Positions 11,154-20,732 are shown, counted from the stretch's first letter. The stretch is DNA of 64,000 bases from Asterella californica (GCA_036924285.1 JAYKYS010000001.1:7341501-7405500), one strand, 5' to 3'. Notes: generated from the sequence alone by a model not told the origin. Translations and numbers: made by a program.

Positions 11154-11934
11154 TCACTTCCTCCTCATTTTTTTCTTCCGAAGCTTCCTCCTCCGGCTCT
11201 CATCTGGACAATCATCTTGATCTTGTGAGAGATCAAACTTGGTACTGATCTCTTCAATGTCTACGTCCTCATCTCGCCGCTTAAAGAGTTTTATCCGTTT
11301 CCCTGCAATCATAACTTTAAGCCACGCACCATCCAACTCAGGTAGCACGTATGTGACGTTGTCATGAATATGAACAACCACGTAAGGTCCAAACCAGCGT
11401 TTAGAAAACTTCCTCAATGCACTATGTTGATTATCAAAGCTTCTATCATACACCAACATCCAATCACCTTCTTGGATCTCCTTAGTTCGTAGTCGATGTC
11501 GCTTATCGAATCTGTATTTGTTGTTCAAGCGAGCCTTTCGTAACAGTTCAAGAGTTAGCTCCACATCCTCTGGTCATCGCTCCAACTGACGAATTCTAAA
11601 AGCGAGAAGATCCTCTGTAGAGATATTATCTTCCGAAGATAGAACACTCCAAGTAGGTATTTGCTCTTCGATAAGCATGATCAGTTTCTGCCCTTGCAGG
11701 CATGTACCCGATTACCAAGCTATGAGTTTTACGATCAACCCATAGAGCAAATGGTAGAAGCCTTAGCCATTCTATCACCCTTCCGTTGCAAGCTTTCACA
11801 ATGACTTTCATAATAGGAGAATGGACGCGCTCACTCTTTGCATTTCTTTCTGAGTTGTAAGCCATGGTAAGAGCTAACTTGATTCCTCGTCTCTTGAAGA
11901 ACATATTAGCTTCGTGAGCATTCAGTTCTCCACG
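11154..11934 (-). pseudogene. int: Element G integrase C-terminal part
   Basis: The retained part runs from RGELNAHEANMFFKRRGIKLA through the catalytic glutamate (NAKSER) and PFALWVDRKTHS to the C-terminal module (EGDWMLVYD, KRWFGPYVVVHIHDNVTYVL, AGKRIKLFKRR) and an acidic to basic tail ending at 11154. A frame change and a TGA in the LERxPEDVE segment (about 11570-11625) split it. The zinc-binding N-terminus and first catalytic aspartate are missing. There is no chromodomain, as in C, F and H. Confidence 0.8.
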
Positions 11935-11935
11935 G

Positions 11936-12110
11936 AAAAATCTAATGCACCATGCAATACTAAACACATTGAAGTGCAAGTCCACTTCATTAGAGAAGAA
12001 TAATTTCAAGAGAGGTTGTTACTTAATGTGTAACAACTAATGACCAAATTGCTGATATATTCATCAAGCCTTTGTCTTCATACATGTTTCAAAATTTGAG
12101 ACTTGAACTC
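11936..12110 (+). pseudogene. Ty1/copia RNase H C-terminal fragment
   Basis: The plus strand gives NLMHHA, then in a second frame TKHIEVQVHFIRE, and after two stops TTNDQIADIFIKPLSSYMFQ and NLRLEL. These are the closing motifs of copia-type RNase H (N-P-x-x-H-A-R-T-K-H-I-E, then T-x-D-Q-x-A-D-x-x-T-K-P-L, then F-x-x-L-R). It is the only Ty1/copia material in the window. It is truncated on both sides: against G integrase at 11935, and against the C-type LTR, where both sequences share TCAGGG. Confidence 0.7.
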
Positions 12111-12665
12111 AGGGCGGCCGCTGAAGCTGAGGGGGTCTGAAAAGCTCTTAATCTAGAGCAGCGACTTCAGAGGAGGAGATCTACAGTTCTGTGTACATTC
12201 AGGAGTCCCAACTTCACAGGGATGTTCAACACCCTGTAGACTGCAAATCCTGTAAGAAACTTCGAAATTGATCGAGCCAAACTCCTGTTATAGGTCGAAA
12301 TAGCCAGCTAGGTACCAGAAATTGCCGTAGTTTTCTTGCTCAAAACTTTTCTGTTCATATCTCCGTGTCAGAATTTGATCTCAGGCTGAAATTTCGTCTG
12401 TGAGTTCAGTAGTGCCTCATTTGCATGTAGGGGAAGTTTAGAGGTCTAAACCTTCATAGTTTTCCTCTCCGTGAGTGTCAAAGTTCACCGCCGAATCCTA
12501 TTACTGCCAGCTAGACCTGAATTTCGCCTTCTGGGTATATTACTAGATCTTACACATCTGTGTGAGTGTTTATAGCCCTATTGTGACCTGAAAGCCAACC
12601 TCTTGAGTGAACAACCACAGCCAGAAGCCCGGCGCTTTCCTAGGTAGACAGATTACACTCCGACA
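12109..12665 (+). repeat. Element C 5' LTR, 3' part only
   Basis: It matches 19552-20108 of the 3' LTR almost exactly, including the GGCGGCCGCTGAAGC start and ACTCCGACA end. The first 725 bp of the LTR, with the promoter half, are missing and a copia fragment stands in their place. Confidence 0.85.
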
Positions 12666-13289
12666 CCGTAGTAGTGGAAGAGGCTTCCTTGCCTTTGGAA
12701 GACGAAGTCGACACCATGGAGCGAGTGGTGGAGATGAACTTGTCTTCCGCAGGAAGACGACTGGAGGAGTTCAGTGCCTACTTCCAGAAGGAGATCTAGC
12801 CAGCTATGGAGTTGCTGGAGAAGAGAGCGAGGGCACAGGAGAAGCCCTTACAACCTGGATTCGGCCTGCGCACCTTGCTGCGACAGGGAGAAGACCAGAA
12901 GAAGACGGAGTCGCTGGAAGTTAGCCTCCGCACTACGGAGAAGCTTGCAGCCAGGTACAAGGCGGAAGCAGCCGCTTCTGCCAAGGAGCTGGTACAGCTT
13001 CGGAAGAGCAACCAGGAGTTACAGACGCGGGTACAGCAGCGCAATCAGGAAGTCACCCGAGAGCGGGAGAAGATCACCGGCCTCGCAGAAGAGCAGACCA
13101 TATGGAAGACGCAGCGAGAAGCCGCGGAAGCCCGAGCTGCAGTTGAGAAGACGCAGAGAGAAGCAGCAGAGGCCCGTGCACAGAAGATGTTGGCACAGTC
13201 GGTGGAAGCGCTTCGGAAGAAGTTCAACTACACCGCGGGTAGGAAGTTACTTACCTTAGCTAGAGGATGGGACAGCGAGTCCAGAGCGA
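12109..13289 (+). repeat. 1,181 bp direct repeat, copy 1 (LTR end plus ORF X start)
   Basis: Same length and about 99% identical (roughly ten substitutions by eye, no indel) to 19552-20732. It covers the LTR tail and the first two fifths of ORF X. Both copies lie in direct orientation around C's gag-pol. Confidence 0.85.
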
Positions 13290-13309
13290 AGAGTAGAGTA
13301 CTACACTGA
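12716..13309 (+). pseudogene. ORF X copy 1: coiled-coil protein, truncated and fused
   Basis: ATG 12716 opens MERVVEMNLSSAGRRLEEF. The translation is almost wholly helical and heptad-rich (LEVSLRTTEKLAARYKAEAA, SNQELQTRVQQRNQEV, then TQREAAEARAAVEKTQREAA), so a long coiled coil is likely. A TAG at 12797-12799 replaces the CAG of copy 2. X-specific sequence stops at 13289, where the frame runs into a duplicated 17-mer and ends at 13309. I recognise no family. It could be a captured host sequence or the gag of a non-autonomous element. Confidence 0.6.
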
Positions 13310-13331
13310 AGTGTAGAGTACTACACTGAAG
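13295..13331 (+). repeat. Duplicated 17-mer at the X-gag junction
   Basis: AGAGTACTACACTGAAG occurs at 13295-13311 and 13315-13331, separated by TGT. Element A's uninterrupted gag has a single related copy (GGAGTACTACACTGAAG). The second copy is in register with gag; the first is extra and abuts ORF X. Confidence 0.9.
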
Positions 13332-15316
13332 ATTCAGAGAGGGTGACCAAGAGAACGTTCTTGGAGTGGGTGGTTAAACCCAACAAAGGTTTGTCTGTAA
13401 ATGAGTTGTTAAGGGAATTTGATCGTCAGTATGCTCAGCTTTCTAGGACAGAAAAGCTTACATTAGAGGTGGAGAAGACGGAGCTTTTCCTACAAGCAGC
13501 GGACGTGACTATTCAGGAGAAGCTTGAGCTGTTGCTGGAAGACAAGAGTGAGGACAGAGGATTGAAGACTGACTGGAAGGAGGTTGAAGAGGCTGTCTCT
13601 TTGCTGACCAAGAGACAGAGAAGAAGGGACAAGGTGGTGGTAAGTGAAGCAGCACCTCTGATAATTCCTGTCAAGCAGTTGCCTGCTAAGCCCGCTTTGG
13701 TAATTGCTAGAGAGGAAGACTCACCGCTTGATGAGTTGATTAAGGGTATGAAGGAGCTTAAGCTTAAGCTCACTAGGTTAGAAGAGAAGGAGCAGAATGT
13801 ACAACCTGCTATGCAGAGACCTCAGATGAGAGAAGGCTTTGTTCAATGTTGTATATGGTGTGATAGCCTAGACCATGTAAGAAGAGATTGTGGGGAGTTT
13901 TCAGATGCATTGAGGAAGGATCTTATCTTCTTCAAAGATGATAAGATCCATTTGAGAGAGACTGGGATGATGCTGGGAACCAACTTTGGCAAGGGTGGTA
14001 TGAAGAGACTTGTGAATGATATATCAGCATCACATGCTGTTTCTCTTGTGAATGCTGCTACGTGTGGAGTGAAAGTGGAAATGGAGAGAGAGAAAGGGAC
14101 TACTGGGTTGTGGTCAGATGTAGTGCGGTCCGTAGCTAGAACAGAGCTAGACAAGGATGTGCTACGAAGGGTTGGCAACTCAATTAGAGAAACTACAGGA
14201 TGAAATGACCCTGTGGATACTATGTCAGTGCATGCTTATGTTGCAAGAAGTCAGCATGAAGCTCTACTAGAAGAAAAACGCAGGAGGGAGGATGCAGGTG
14301 AGGCTTCTATAGCCAAACGACCTGCTACAAGGAGTGAAAGGGCTAGACCAGATGCAAGGTAGGAGACAACACCTACTCGGGAGGAGACTATGGAGGATCT
14401 ACCATCTACAACACCAAAGGAGAAGGAGAGAAGCAAGGAGAAGGGTAAGATGCCTGCATACAAACTTCAGTCTGACATTGAGATTGCTACAGACTTGAAG
14501 CAGGTGTTAGAGAACCGTATCTTGAATGGGAAAGTTGAGTTTACTTTGGATGAGATTCTTGGGATTGCAAAGCGTGAGTTCCATGAGGTTATTATAGATA
14601 TCATCAAGAGGAAACGTCAGATTTTGAGTGAAGCAGCTACGCTTAACGCTCTAGGGACCAAACTGTCGGAAGATGAGGAAGATGAGATTGCTGGTTATTG
14701 CTCTCAAGTATCAGAGGGAAGATCAGATCAGCACGTGAGGTTTGAAGATGAGGTGGAAGCATCGCAGAAGAGCCATTATTCTCACAATCATTGGGCGAGA
14801 GCAACCACAGAAACCTTAGTGAAGCTGGGAGATCTAGAGGAACCTGTGGTGGCATTGATTGATCATGGCTCAGAGATTAATCTGATGTCTAAGGAGCTGT
14901 ACAAGCGTGGGAGATGGTCCATAGACATCGACCACGGATGGCTTATCCGCGTTGCCAACAACCAGAGGGGAGAACTCTATGGTGCTTGTCCCAACATCAA
15001 GGTAACTGTGGGTGACATCAGTGATGTTCAGAATTTCTTTGTGCAAGACATGTCAACCTATTCTATCGTTCTAGGGTAGCCTTACATTACTGCTGTTAGA
15101 ATGGAGACACGAGTTATGGATGATGGTTCAGCCTATGCTAGGATACGTAGTAGAGACGGCAAAAGAGCTGTTCAGTTTTTGACTGTTGCTGCAGAACATG
15201 AGAGGAATCGTGATAGCTTGAGAGACCGTCCACTGCCTAAGATTACTCAAGAGTTTAGAGAGTCTAGGGGTTTTGGCAGAGTACCATTGAAGAGCGAGAC
15301 TTCAACGGTACAGTAG
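13332..15316 (+). pseudogene. gag-pr: Element C gag (N-terminally truncated) and protease
   Basis: From residues matching A and F gag (SERVTKRTFLEWVVKPNKG) the frame runs through the capsid helices, a CX2CX4HX4C knuckle (CIWCDSLDHVRRDC, about 13850-13890), a KEKERSKEKGK basic stretch and the protease. The protease active site is ALIDHGSEINLMS (about 14850-14890), followed by FFVQDMSTYSIVLG. Three in-frame stops break it: TGA 14201-14203 (TGG in A), TAG 14360-14362 (CAG in A) and TAG 15077-15079 (glutamine in F). About 150 N-terminal codons present in A are gone. The frame ends at 15316 and overlaps pol, which is in the -1 frame. Confidence 0.85.
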
Positions 15317-18300
15317 AGATAGGATTCTCGCCTGATCTAGTAAAGCAGGAAGCTTTATCCACTAGCTTCTTGGGATTGACGTCATGTGGATCAGTATGTT
15401 ATAGGAAGGTTGAGAATCTGAAGAGGTTTGAGAGGCAACATGTGAAGTATGTACAGCAGTCTTTGTGGGATAATGGAGAGTTAGCAAGAGATGAATACGT
15501 ATCTGGAGTGTTTGAAGAGCAGTATTTGGTAGATACTATAGGGGAGTTGAAATCGATAGTAGAAAGTTCTATAGATGATGTAGATAGAGTGGTGAGAGTG
15601 AGCTCCAAGGAGCTTTATGATGTAATTGATAAGTTTATAGATCGGCAAGAGGTGTATGTGGAGACCAAGTACAAGTCAGTGGCAAAGAAAGTCAAACCAG
15701 TGGCTTTGCCTTTACCACTCGATTACAATCAGAAGATGGAGCAAGCTGCACGAGAACCGACGCTTAGAGGACCGAGAAGAATCGGGCACCAGTTTACAGA
15801 AACAACACTGAAGGACCTGAGGATTGGAGGTGATGGATTTCTTACTGAGCAAGAGAAGAAGAGCTTCAGGGAGATGCTATCTAGGCATGGTAAGGCATTT
15901 GCGTTTGAGTCACATGAAGTAGGATGTGTAGATCCAAGTGTAGTTGCACCTATGGTAATCTTTACTATACCGCATGTGCCTTGGAATCTACGTCCTATCC
16001 CTGTACCTAGAGCTCATCTACCAAAGTTGATAGACTTGCTCAATGAGAGGATTAGGATGGGTATCTTGGAACCATCTATAGCTCCCTACTCTAGCAGATG
16101 GTTTACTGTTCCGAAGAAGAGTGGAGCTTTGAGATTCATTCAAGATATGCAGCCAGTTAACAAGGTGACTATCAGGAATATGGGTATAGGACCTATTGTA
16201 GACAAGTTTGCAGAGGCTTTTGCTGGTCGTGCTATCTATTCAATGAGAGACTTATATTCAGGTTACGATCAGTTTCAGTTATCCTCTGAGAGTAGAGACT
16301 TGACTACAATGAGGACACCTTTGGGGTTACTAAGGATGTGCACCTTGCCACAAGGTGCTACCAATTCTGTAGCACATATGATGAATGGCATGAATAAAGT
16401 TTTGAGGGATTTCATTCCTGAAAAAACTATGCCATTCCTTGATGATGTGCCGATCAAAGGGTGTGCTGAGGAGGAGAAGAATGAGGTAAAGGATCAGAGG
16501 GGGTGCCGTAAGTTTGTTGCAAACCATATAGTTGACTGTGATAAGATATTAAGTCGACTGGAGGAGGTTCATTTGACTTTATCAGGAGCAAAGTCTGTAT
16601 TTGGAGAACAAGAGGTGTTAATAGTGGGACATCTATGTGGATCTTATGGTCGGAAACCTTGTCCAAATAAGGTTGATGCCATTCGAAGAATGAAGGAGAC
16701 GTGTGGATCGGTTACTGAGGTGAGAAGATTTCTAGGTGCATGTGTGTTTTATCATATATGGATTCCACACTTTGCACATGTAGCAGATCCGTTGTACAAG
16801 TTGCTGAGGAAGGGGCAAAGATTTCAGTGGCAAGAGGAGCAGAGCGAGTCTATGAGGAAGTTGAAGGATCTGTTGTCTTCACCACCAACTCTACGGAATG
16901 TAACATATGAGTTGGGGAGATCTGTTATCCTTATTGTTGATACTAGTCCTATTGGCATTGGATGGGCTGTAGGGCAAGACGATGAGGATGGGAATAGATA
17001 TGTGGTGCGTTTTGGTGCTAAGGTATTAAGTTCACGGCAGAGAGACTACCCTCAGGTCAAGAGAGAGTTATGGGGAGTAGTTACTGCGATGAAAAGTGAC
17101 AAAGAATACTTGATAGGAGCACATGTGGTTGTAGAGACAGATTGTTTACCTCTCCTAGGAATGATTACTAGCTGTACAACTCCAGACATTGCTATGTTGA
17201 GATGGATAGCATATATCAAGTCCTTGAACCCAGAGTTTAGACATATTGCAGGAAAAGACAATCCTGTGGCAGATATGTTATCAAGGGCTAGGTATTACGA
17301 TGAGAAGGAAATGATAGATGACCAGGAGAATGTGGGAACAGAGTTCAATTCTAGTGTTCTTGCTACAGAAGATAGAAGCTGTTTTGCAACTCCATTGGAG
17401 TTATTTGAGGAAACTATGTATGATGGCGAGTGGTTGGATCTTGGGCGCTATTTGAGTTCATTGGAAAGGCAAGAAGGCTGGTCTGATGCAGATTTCAAGA
17501 GGATCCGTAGAACAGCTTATGGGTACTTTTTATATGGAGGACATCTATGGAAGCGCCCTAAGCTACAAGGAGGTATATCGCAACGGGTGGTATGTGACTT
17601 GGGATTGCAGCAGCAGCTGATCAAGGAGTTTCATGAGATTCTATGGGCCGGTCATAGAGGAGTTTGGGCTACATTTGCCAAGATAAAGGAGAAGTATTGG
17701 TGGAAGGGTATGTATAAGGATGTAGTACAGTTTGTTTCATCCTGTATATCTTGCCAGATGTATTCCAACATACGTCATCGTGATGGATTGCATCCTACTT
17801 ATCCTTTAGTCATTCATTACAAATGGGTAGTGGATCTGGTAACTATGCCATTTGGGCTTGGACAAATGAGGTATCTAGTCTTGGCTAGAGAAGATCTATC
17901 TAACCAAGTCGAAGGCCGTGCCCTGAAGACAAAGACCACTGCTAGTGTCTGTCGCTTTCTACTCGAAGATGTTATTTGTAGATATGGGTGTGTGGGAAAG
18001 ATCACTGCAGATAGGGGTGAGCTGGATTCACAAGAAGCAGTTGAGTTCTTCAAGCGATTGGGAATCAAGTTGGCGTTAACCACTGCTTACAATCCTGAAG
18101 GGAATGGCAAGAGCGAACGAGATCATTCGCCAATCATCAAAGCTTTGGTAAAAGCTTGCAAGGGTAAGATCCGTGAATGGCCTAGACTGCTACCATTTGC
18201 TTTGTGGGCGGATCGTACAACTCATAGTACCGTTACAGGTTACATGCCAGCAGAGTTGATACTAGGGCAAAAACCAGTGATGCCGATTGAGGAGGTTGTG

Positions 18301-18780
18301 TCTACTTGGAATGTTTTGCCATGGGAAGATGGTAGAAGTACGGAGGATCTTCTTGCATTAAGGATCCAACAGTTAGAACGGAGACCTGAGGATGTTGCCA
18401 AAGCTGTGGAAAGGTTGAAGACTGCTAGAGAGAGAAACAAAGGCAGATTTGATAGAACGCATAGATTACGACCCAAACCAGTTAAAGAAGGTGATTGGGT
18501 GTTAGTCTATGATAGTAGTCTTGATAATCAGCATAGCACCAACAGAAATTTTTCCAAGAGATGGTTCGGACCTTATGTGGTGTTAGAAGTTCATGACAAT
18601 GCCACATACTCTTTGAGAGAGTTAGATGGTGCAGTGCTCAAGATACCAGTCGCAGGGAAGAGAATCAAGCTCTTTAGAAGGAGAGGGGAGGACCGGAACA
18701 TTGCAGAGCTTACTGAGGATGAAGCTGAAGACTCAATGCAGATTGAAGATGAGTTTGAAGCCGAAGCTGAAGAGTCTTGA
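15268..18780 (+). CDS. pol: Element C Pol: RT, RNase H, integrase (intact frame)
   Basis: The pol frame is open from 15268, overlaps gag-protease by 49 nt in the -1 frame and has no convincing own ATG, so frameshift expression as Gag-Pol is likely. RT motifs: APYSSRWFTVPKKSGALRFI, DLYSGYDQFQL, LPQGATNSVAHM and the catalytic FLDD (about 16436). RNase H has its four acidic residues in VDTSPIGIGW, KRELWG, VETDCLP and NPVADMLSR. Integrase has the HHCC module (WAGHRG, CISC), core aspartates in VVDLV and TADRGEL, the glutamate in GNGKSER, and the C-terminal RWFGPYVVLEV module. It ends in an acidic tail (EDEAEDSMQIEDEFEAEAEE) with no chromodomain. Confidence 0.92.
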   Translation, partial: GFWQSTIEERDFNGTVEIGFSPDLVKQEALSTSFLGLTSCGSVCYRKVENLKRFERQHVKYVQQSLWDNGELARDEYVSGVFEEQYLVDTIGELKSIVESSIDDVDRVVRVSSKELYDVIDKFIDRQEVYVETKYKSVAKKVKPVALPLPLDYNQKMEQAAREPTLRGPRRIGHQFTETTLKDLRIGGDGFLTEQEKKSFREMLSRHGKAFAFESHEVGCVDPSVVAPMVIFTIPHVPWNLRPIPVPRAHLPKLIDLLNERIRMGILEPSIAPYSSRWFTVPKKSGALRFIQDMQPVNKVTIRNMGIGPIVDKFAEAFAGRAIYSMRDLYSGYDQFQLSSESRDLTTMRTPLGLLRMCTLPQGATNSVAHMMNGMNKVLRDFIPEKTMPFLDDVPIKGCAEEEKNEVKDQRGCRKFVANHIVDCDKILSRLEEVHLTLSGAKSVFGEQEVLIVGHLCGSYGRKPCPNKVDAIRRMKETCGSVTEVRRFLGACVFYHIWIPHFAHVADPLYKLLRKGQRFQWQEEQSESMRKLKDLLSSPPTLRNVTYELGRSVILIVDTSPIGIGWAVGQDDEDGNRYVVRFGAKVLSSRQRDYPQVKRELWGVVTAMKSDKEYLIGAHVVVETDCLPLLGMITSCTTPDIAMLRWIAYIKSLNPEFRHIAGKDNPVADMLSRARYYDEKEMIDDQENVGTEFNSSVLATEDRSCFATPLELFEETMYDGEWLDLGRYLSSLERQEGWSDADFKRIRRTAYGYFLYGGHLWKRPKLQGGISQRVVCDLGLQQQLIKEFHEILWAGHRGVWATFAKIKEKYWWKGMYKDVVQFVSSCISCQMYSNIRHRDGLHPTYPLVIHYKWVVDLVTMPFGLGQMRYLVLAREDLSNQVEGRALKTKTTASVCRFLLEDVICRYGCVGKITADRGELDSQEAVEFFKRLGIKLALTTAYNPEGNGKSERDHSPIIKALVKACKGKIREWPRLLPFALWADRTTHSTVTGYMPAELILGQKPVMPIEEVVSTWNVLPWEDGRSTEDLLALRIQQLERRPEDVAKAVERLKTARERNKGRFDRTHRLRPKPVKEGDWVLVYDSSLDNQHSTNRNFSKRWFGPYVVLEVHDNATYSLRELDGAVLKIPVAGKRIKLFRRRGEDRNIAELTEDEAEDSMQIEDEFEAEAEES

Positions 18781-18788
18781 TCTGGATG

Positions 18789-18826
18789 GCACATACCGGA
18801 GGATGTGCAGGTTCAGAGGGGGTGGA
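18789..18826 (+). promoter_or_regulatory. C pre-LTR hairpin and polypurine tract
   Basis: Stem GCACAT (18789-18794), loop ACCGGAGG, stem ATGTGC (18803-18808), then 18 nt AGGTTCAGAGGGGGTGGA directly before the LTR's TG. The purine run is the plus-strand primer. The hairpin starts 8 nt after the pol stop codon. Confidence 0.8.
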
Positions 18827-20108
18827 TGTCGCGCTACTTGGCGGCTACATGTTATATTTCTACTCCGACGCTTGAGTTTAGTAGTTCTAGAAGTTAGCTT
18901 ATATTACTTCTAGTCGTTTATGTATATGTTTGACACCTTTACATACGGTGTTAACACTATTTTGAGTCTTAGTAGGTTGATTACCATGTTGATAGGGCTT
19001 AAGCTCATGGGTTGTATTTGCGTGTCGCCCATGCACGCTTTCTAGCTGATTTAAGTTATTTTTCGGGGCTGCGTGTCGTTTTAAGTAATTTAAGTTTTAC
19101 GCTGGCACTCTAGGGGGCTTGACGTGGTAGCCTATGAGTAAAACTAAGTTGCCACGTGGTATAGGGTACAAAAGGACAACCAAGTGGAGCTATGAACTCC
19201 CATTGGTCCATTTTTGTCTTTTGTTAAACTCTAAATTTAGAAACAGAGCTCTAGAGTGGAGTTCGAGCATTTGGTGAGGGATCTTCAAAATCTGAGAGCA
19301 CAGGGAGAGAGGTCTCGTCATGCCAAGCACTTCCAGTGAAAATTTCGATCGATTTGAGTCAATAAAGACGGAGTTATGAGCAATTGAAGTTCAGATTGTG
19401 CTAGAATTGAATCATTTTGGTTGGATTTAGGGTTTTCAGTGTCACTCGCAGCAGATTTGAGGAAATTGCTTCAAAACTTCGAGGTTGTGTTCTCCGCCAG
19501 CAGGGCTACGAATTCACAAAAAGTTTCATATCGATTGAGCAACTGAGTAATTCAGGGCGGCCGCTGAAGCTGAGGGGGTCTGAAAAGCTCTTAATCTAGA
19601 GCAGCGACTTCAGAGGAGGAGATCTACAGTTCTGTGTACATTCAGGAGTCCCAACTTCACAGGGATGTTCAGCACCCTGTAGACTGCAAATCCTGTAAGA
19701 AACTTCGAAATTGATCGAGCCAAACTCCTGTTATAGGTCGAAATAGCCAGCTAGGTACCAGAAATTGCCGTAGTTTTCTTGCTCAAAACTTTTCTGTTCA
19801 TATCTCCGTGTCAGAATTTGATCTCAGGCTGAAATTTCGTCTGTGAGTTCAGTAGTGCCTCATTTGCATGTAGGGGAAGTTTAGAGGTCTAAACCTTCAT
19901 AGTTTTCCTCTCCGTGAGTGTCAAAGTTCACCGCCGAATCCTATTACTGCCAGCTAGACCTGAATTTCGCCTTCTGGGTATATTACTAGATCTTACACAT
20001 CTGTGTGAGTGTTTATAGCCCTATTGTGACCTGAAAGCCAACCTCTTGAGTGAACAACCACAGCCAGAAGCCCGGCGCTTTCCTAGGTAGACGGATTACA
20101 CTCCGACA
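18827..20108 (+). repeat. Element C 3' LTR (1,282 bp)
   Basis: It begins TGTCGCGCTACTTGGCGGC right after the polypurine tract and ends ACTCCGACA, collinear with A's LTR. It carries CACGTG at 19153-19158 and AATAAA at 19361-19366. What follows is ORF X, not flanking host DNA. Confidence 0.85.
19153..19158. promoter_or_regulatory. G-box CACGTG in C LTR
   Basis: Same motif and context (GTTGCCACGTGGTAT) as in A's LTR, kept despite other substitutions. Probably part of the LTR enhancer. Function is inferred. Confidence 0.35.
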
Positions 20109-20732
20109 CCGTAGTAGTGGAAGAGGCTTCCTTGCCTTTGGAAGACGAAGTCGACACCATGGAGCGAGTGGTGGAGATGAACTTGTCTTCCGCAGGAAGA
20201 CGACTGGAGGAGTTCAGTGCCTACTTCCAGAAGGAGATCCAGCCAGCTATGGAGTTGCTGGAGAAGAGAGCGAGGGCACAGGAGAAGCCCTTACAACCTG
20301 GATTCGGCCTGCGCACCTTGCTGCGACAGGGAGAAGACCAGAAGAAGACGGAGTCGCTGGAAGTTAGCCTCCGCACTACGGAGAAGCTTGCAGCCAGGTA
20401 CAAGGCGGAAGCAGCCGCTTCTGCCAAGGAGCTGGTACAGCTTCGGAAGAGCAACCAGGAGTTGCAGACGCGGGTACAGCAGCGCAATCAGGAAGTCACC
20501 CGAGTGCGGGAGAAGATCACCGCCCTCGCAGAAGAGCAGACCATATGGAAGACGCAGCGAGAAGCCGCGGAAGCCCGAGCTGCAGCTGAGAAGACGTAGA
20601 GGGAAGCAGCAGAGGCCCGTGCGCAGAAGATGTTGGCACAGTCGGTGGAAGCGCTTCGGAAGAAGTTCAACTATACCGCGGGTAGGAAGTTACTTACCTT
20701 AGCTAGAGGATGGGACAGCGAGTCCAGAGCGA
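19552..20732 (+). repeat. 1,181 bp direct repeat, copy 2
   Basis: Partner of 12109-13289. This copy continues upstream into a complete LTR and downstream into the rest of ORF X, so it is closer to the source arrangement. Confidence 0.85.

Larger units (their letters stand above)
8680..11934 (-). mobile_element. Element G: 3' end of an F-like Ty3 element
   Basis: On the minus strand this is an integrase tail (11934-11154), a hairpin and polypurine tract (11121-11084) and an LTR (11083 to about 8680). It is a diverged relative of element F: same order, same 18 nt spacing, and homologous LTR segments, including the small ORF pair at the same offset from the LTR start. The 5' part of the element is missing and the cut lies against a copia fragment at about 11935. 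Confidence 0.75.
12109..20108 (+). mobile_element. Element C: chimeric Ty3/gypsy element
   Basis: The order is 5'-truncated LTR (12109-12665), ORF X (12716-13309), gag lacking its N-terminus, protease, pol (to 18780), hairpin and polypurine tract, 3' LTR (18827-20108). The pol frame is intact over more than 1,100 codons, while gag-protease has three nonsense codons. No primer site like that of A follows the 5' LTR. DNA past the 3' LTR repeats the LTR-X junction instead of showing a target duplication. Confidence 0.8.

Noticed and set aside
12774..13259. Arg-rich 161-residue ORFs at 12774-13259 and 20217-20702
   Set aside because: Out-of-frame shadows of ORF X produced by GAAGA-rich coding sequence.
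18626..18913. 95-residue ORF across the C pol end and LTR
   Set aside because: Frame-shifted shadow of the pol C-terminus running into the LTR; no match in H or F.
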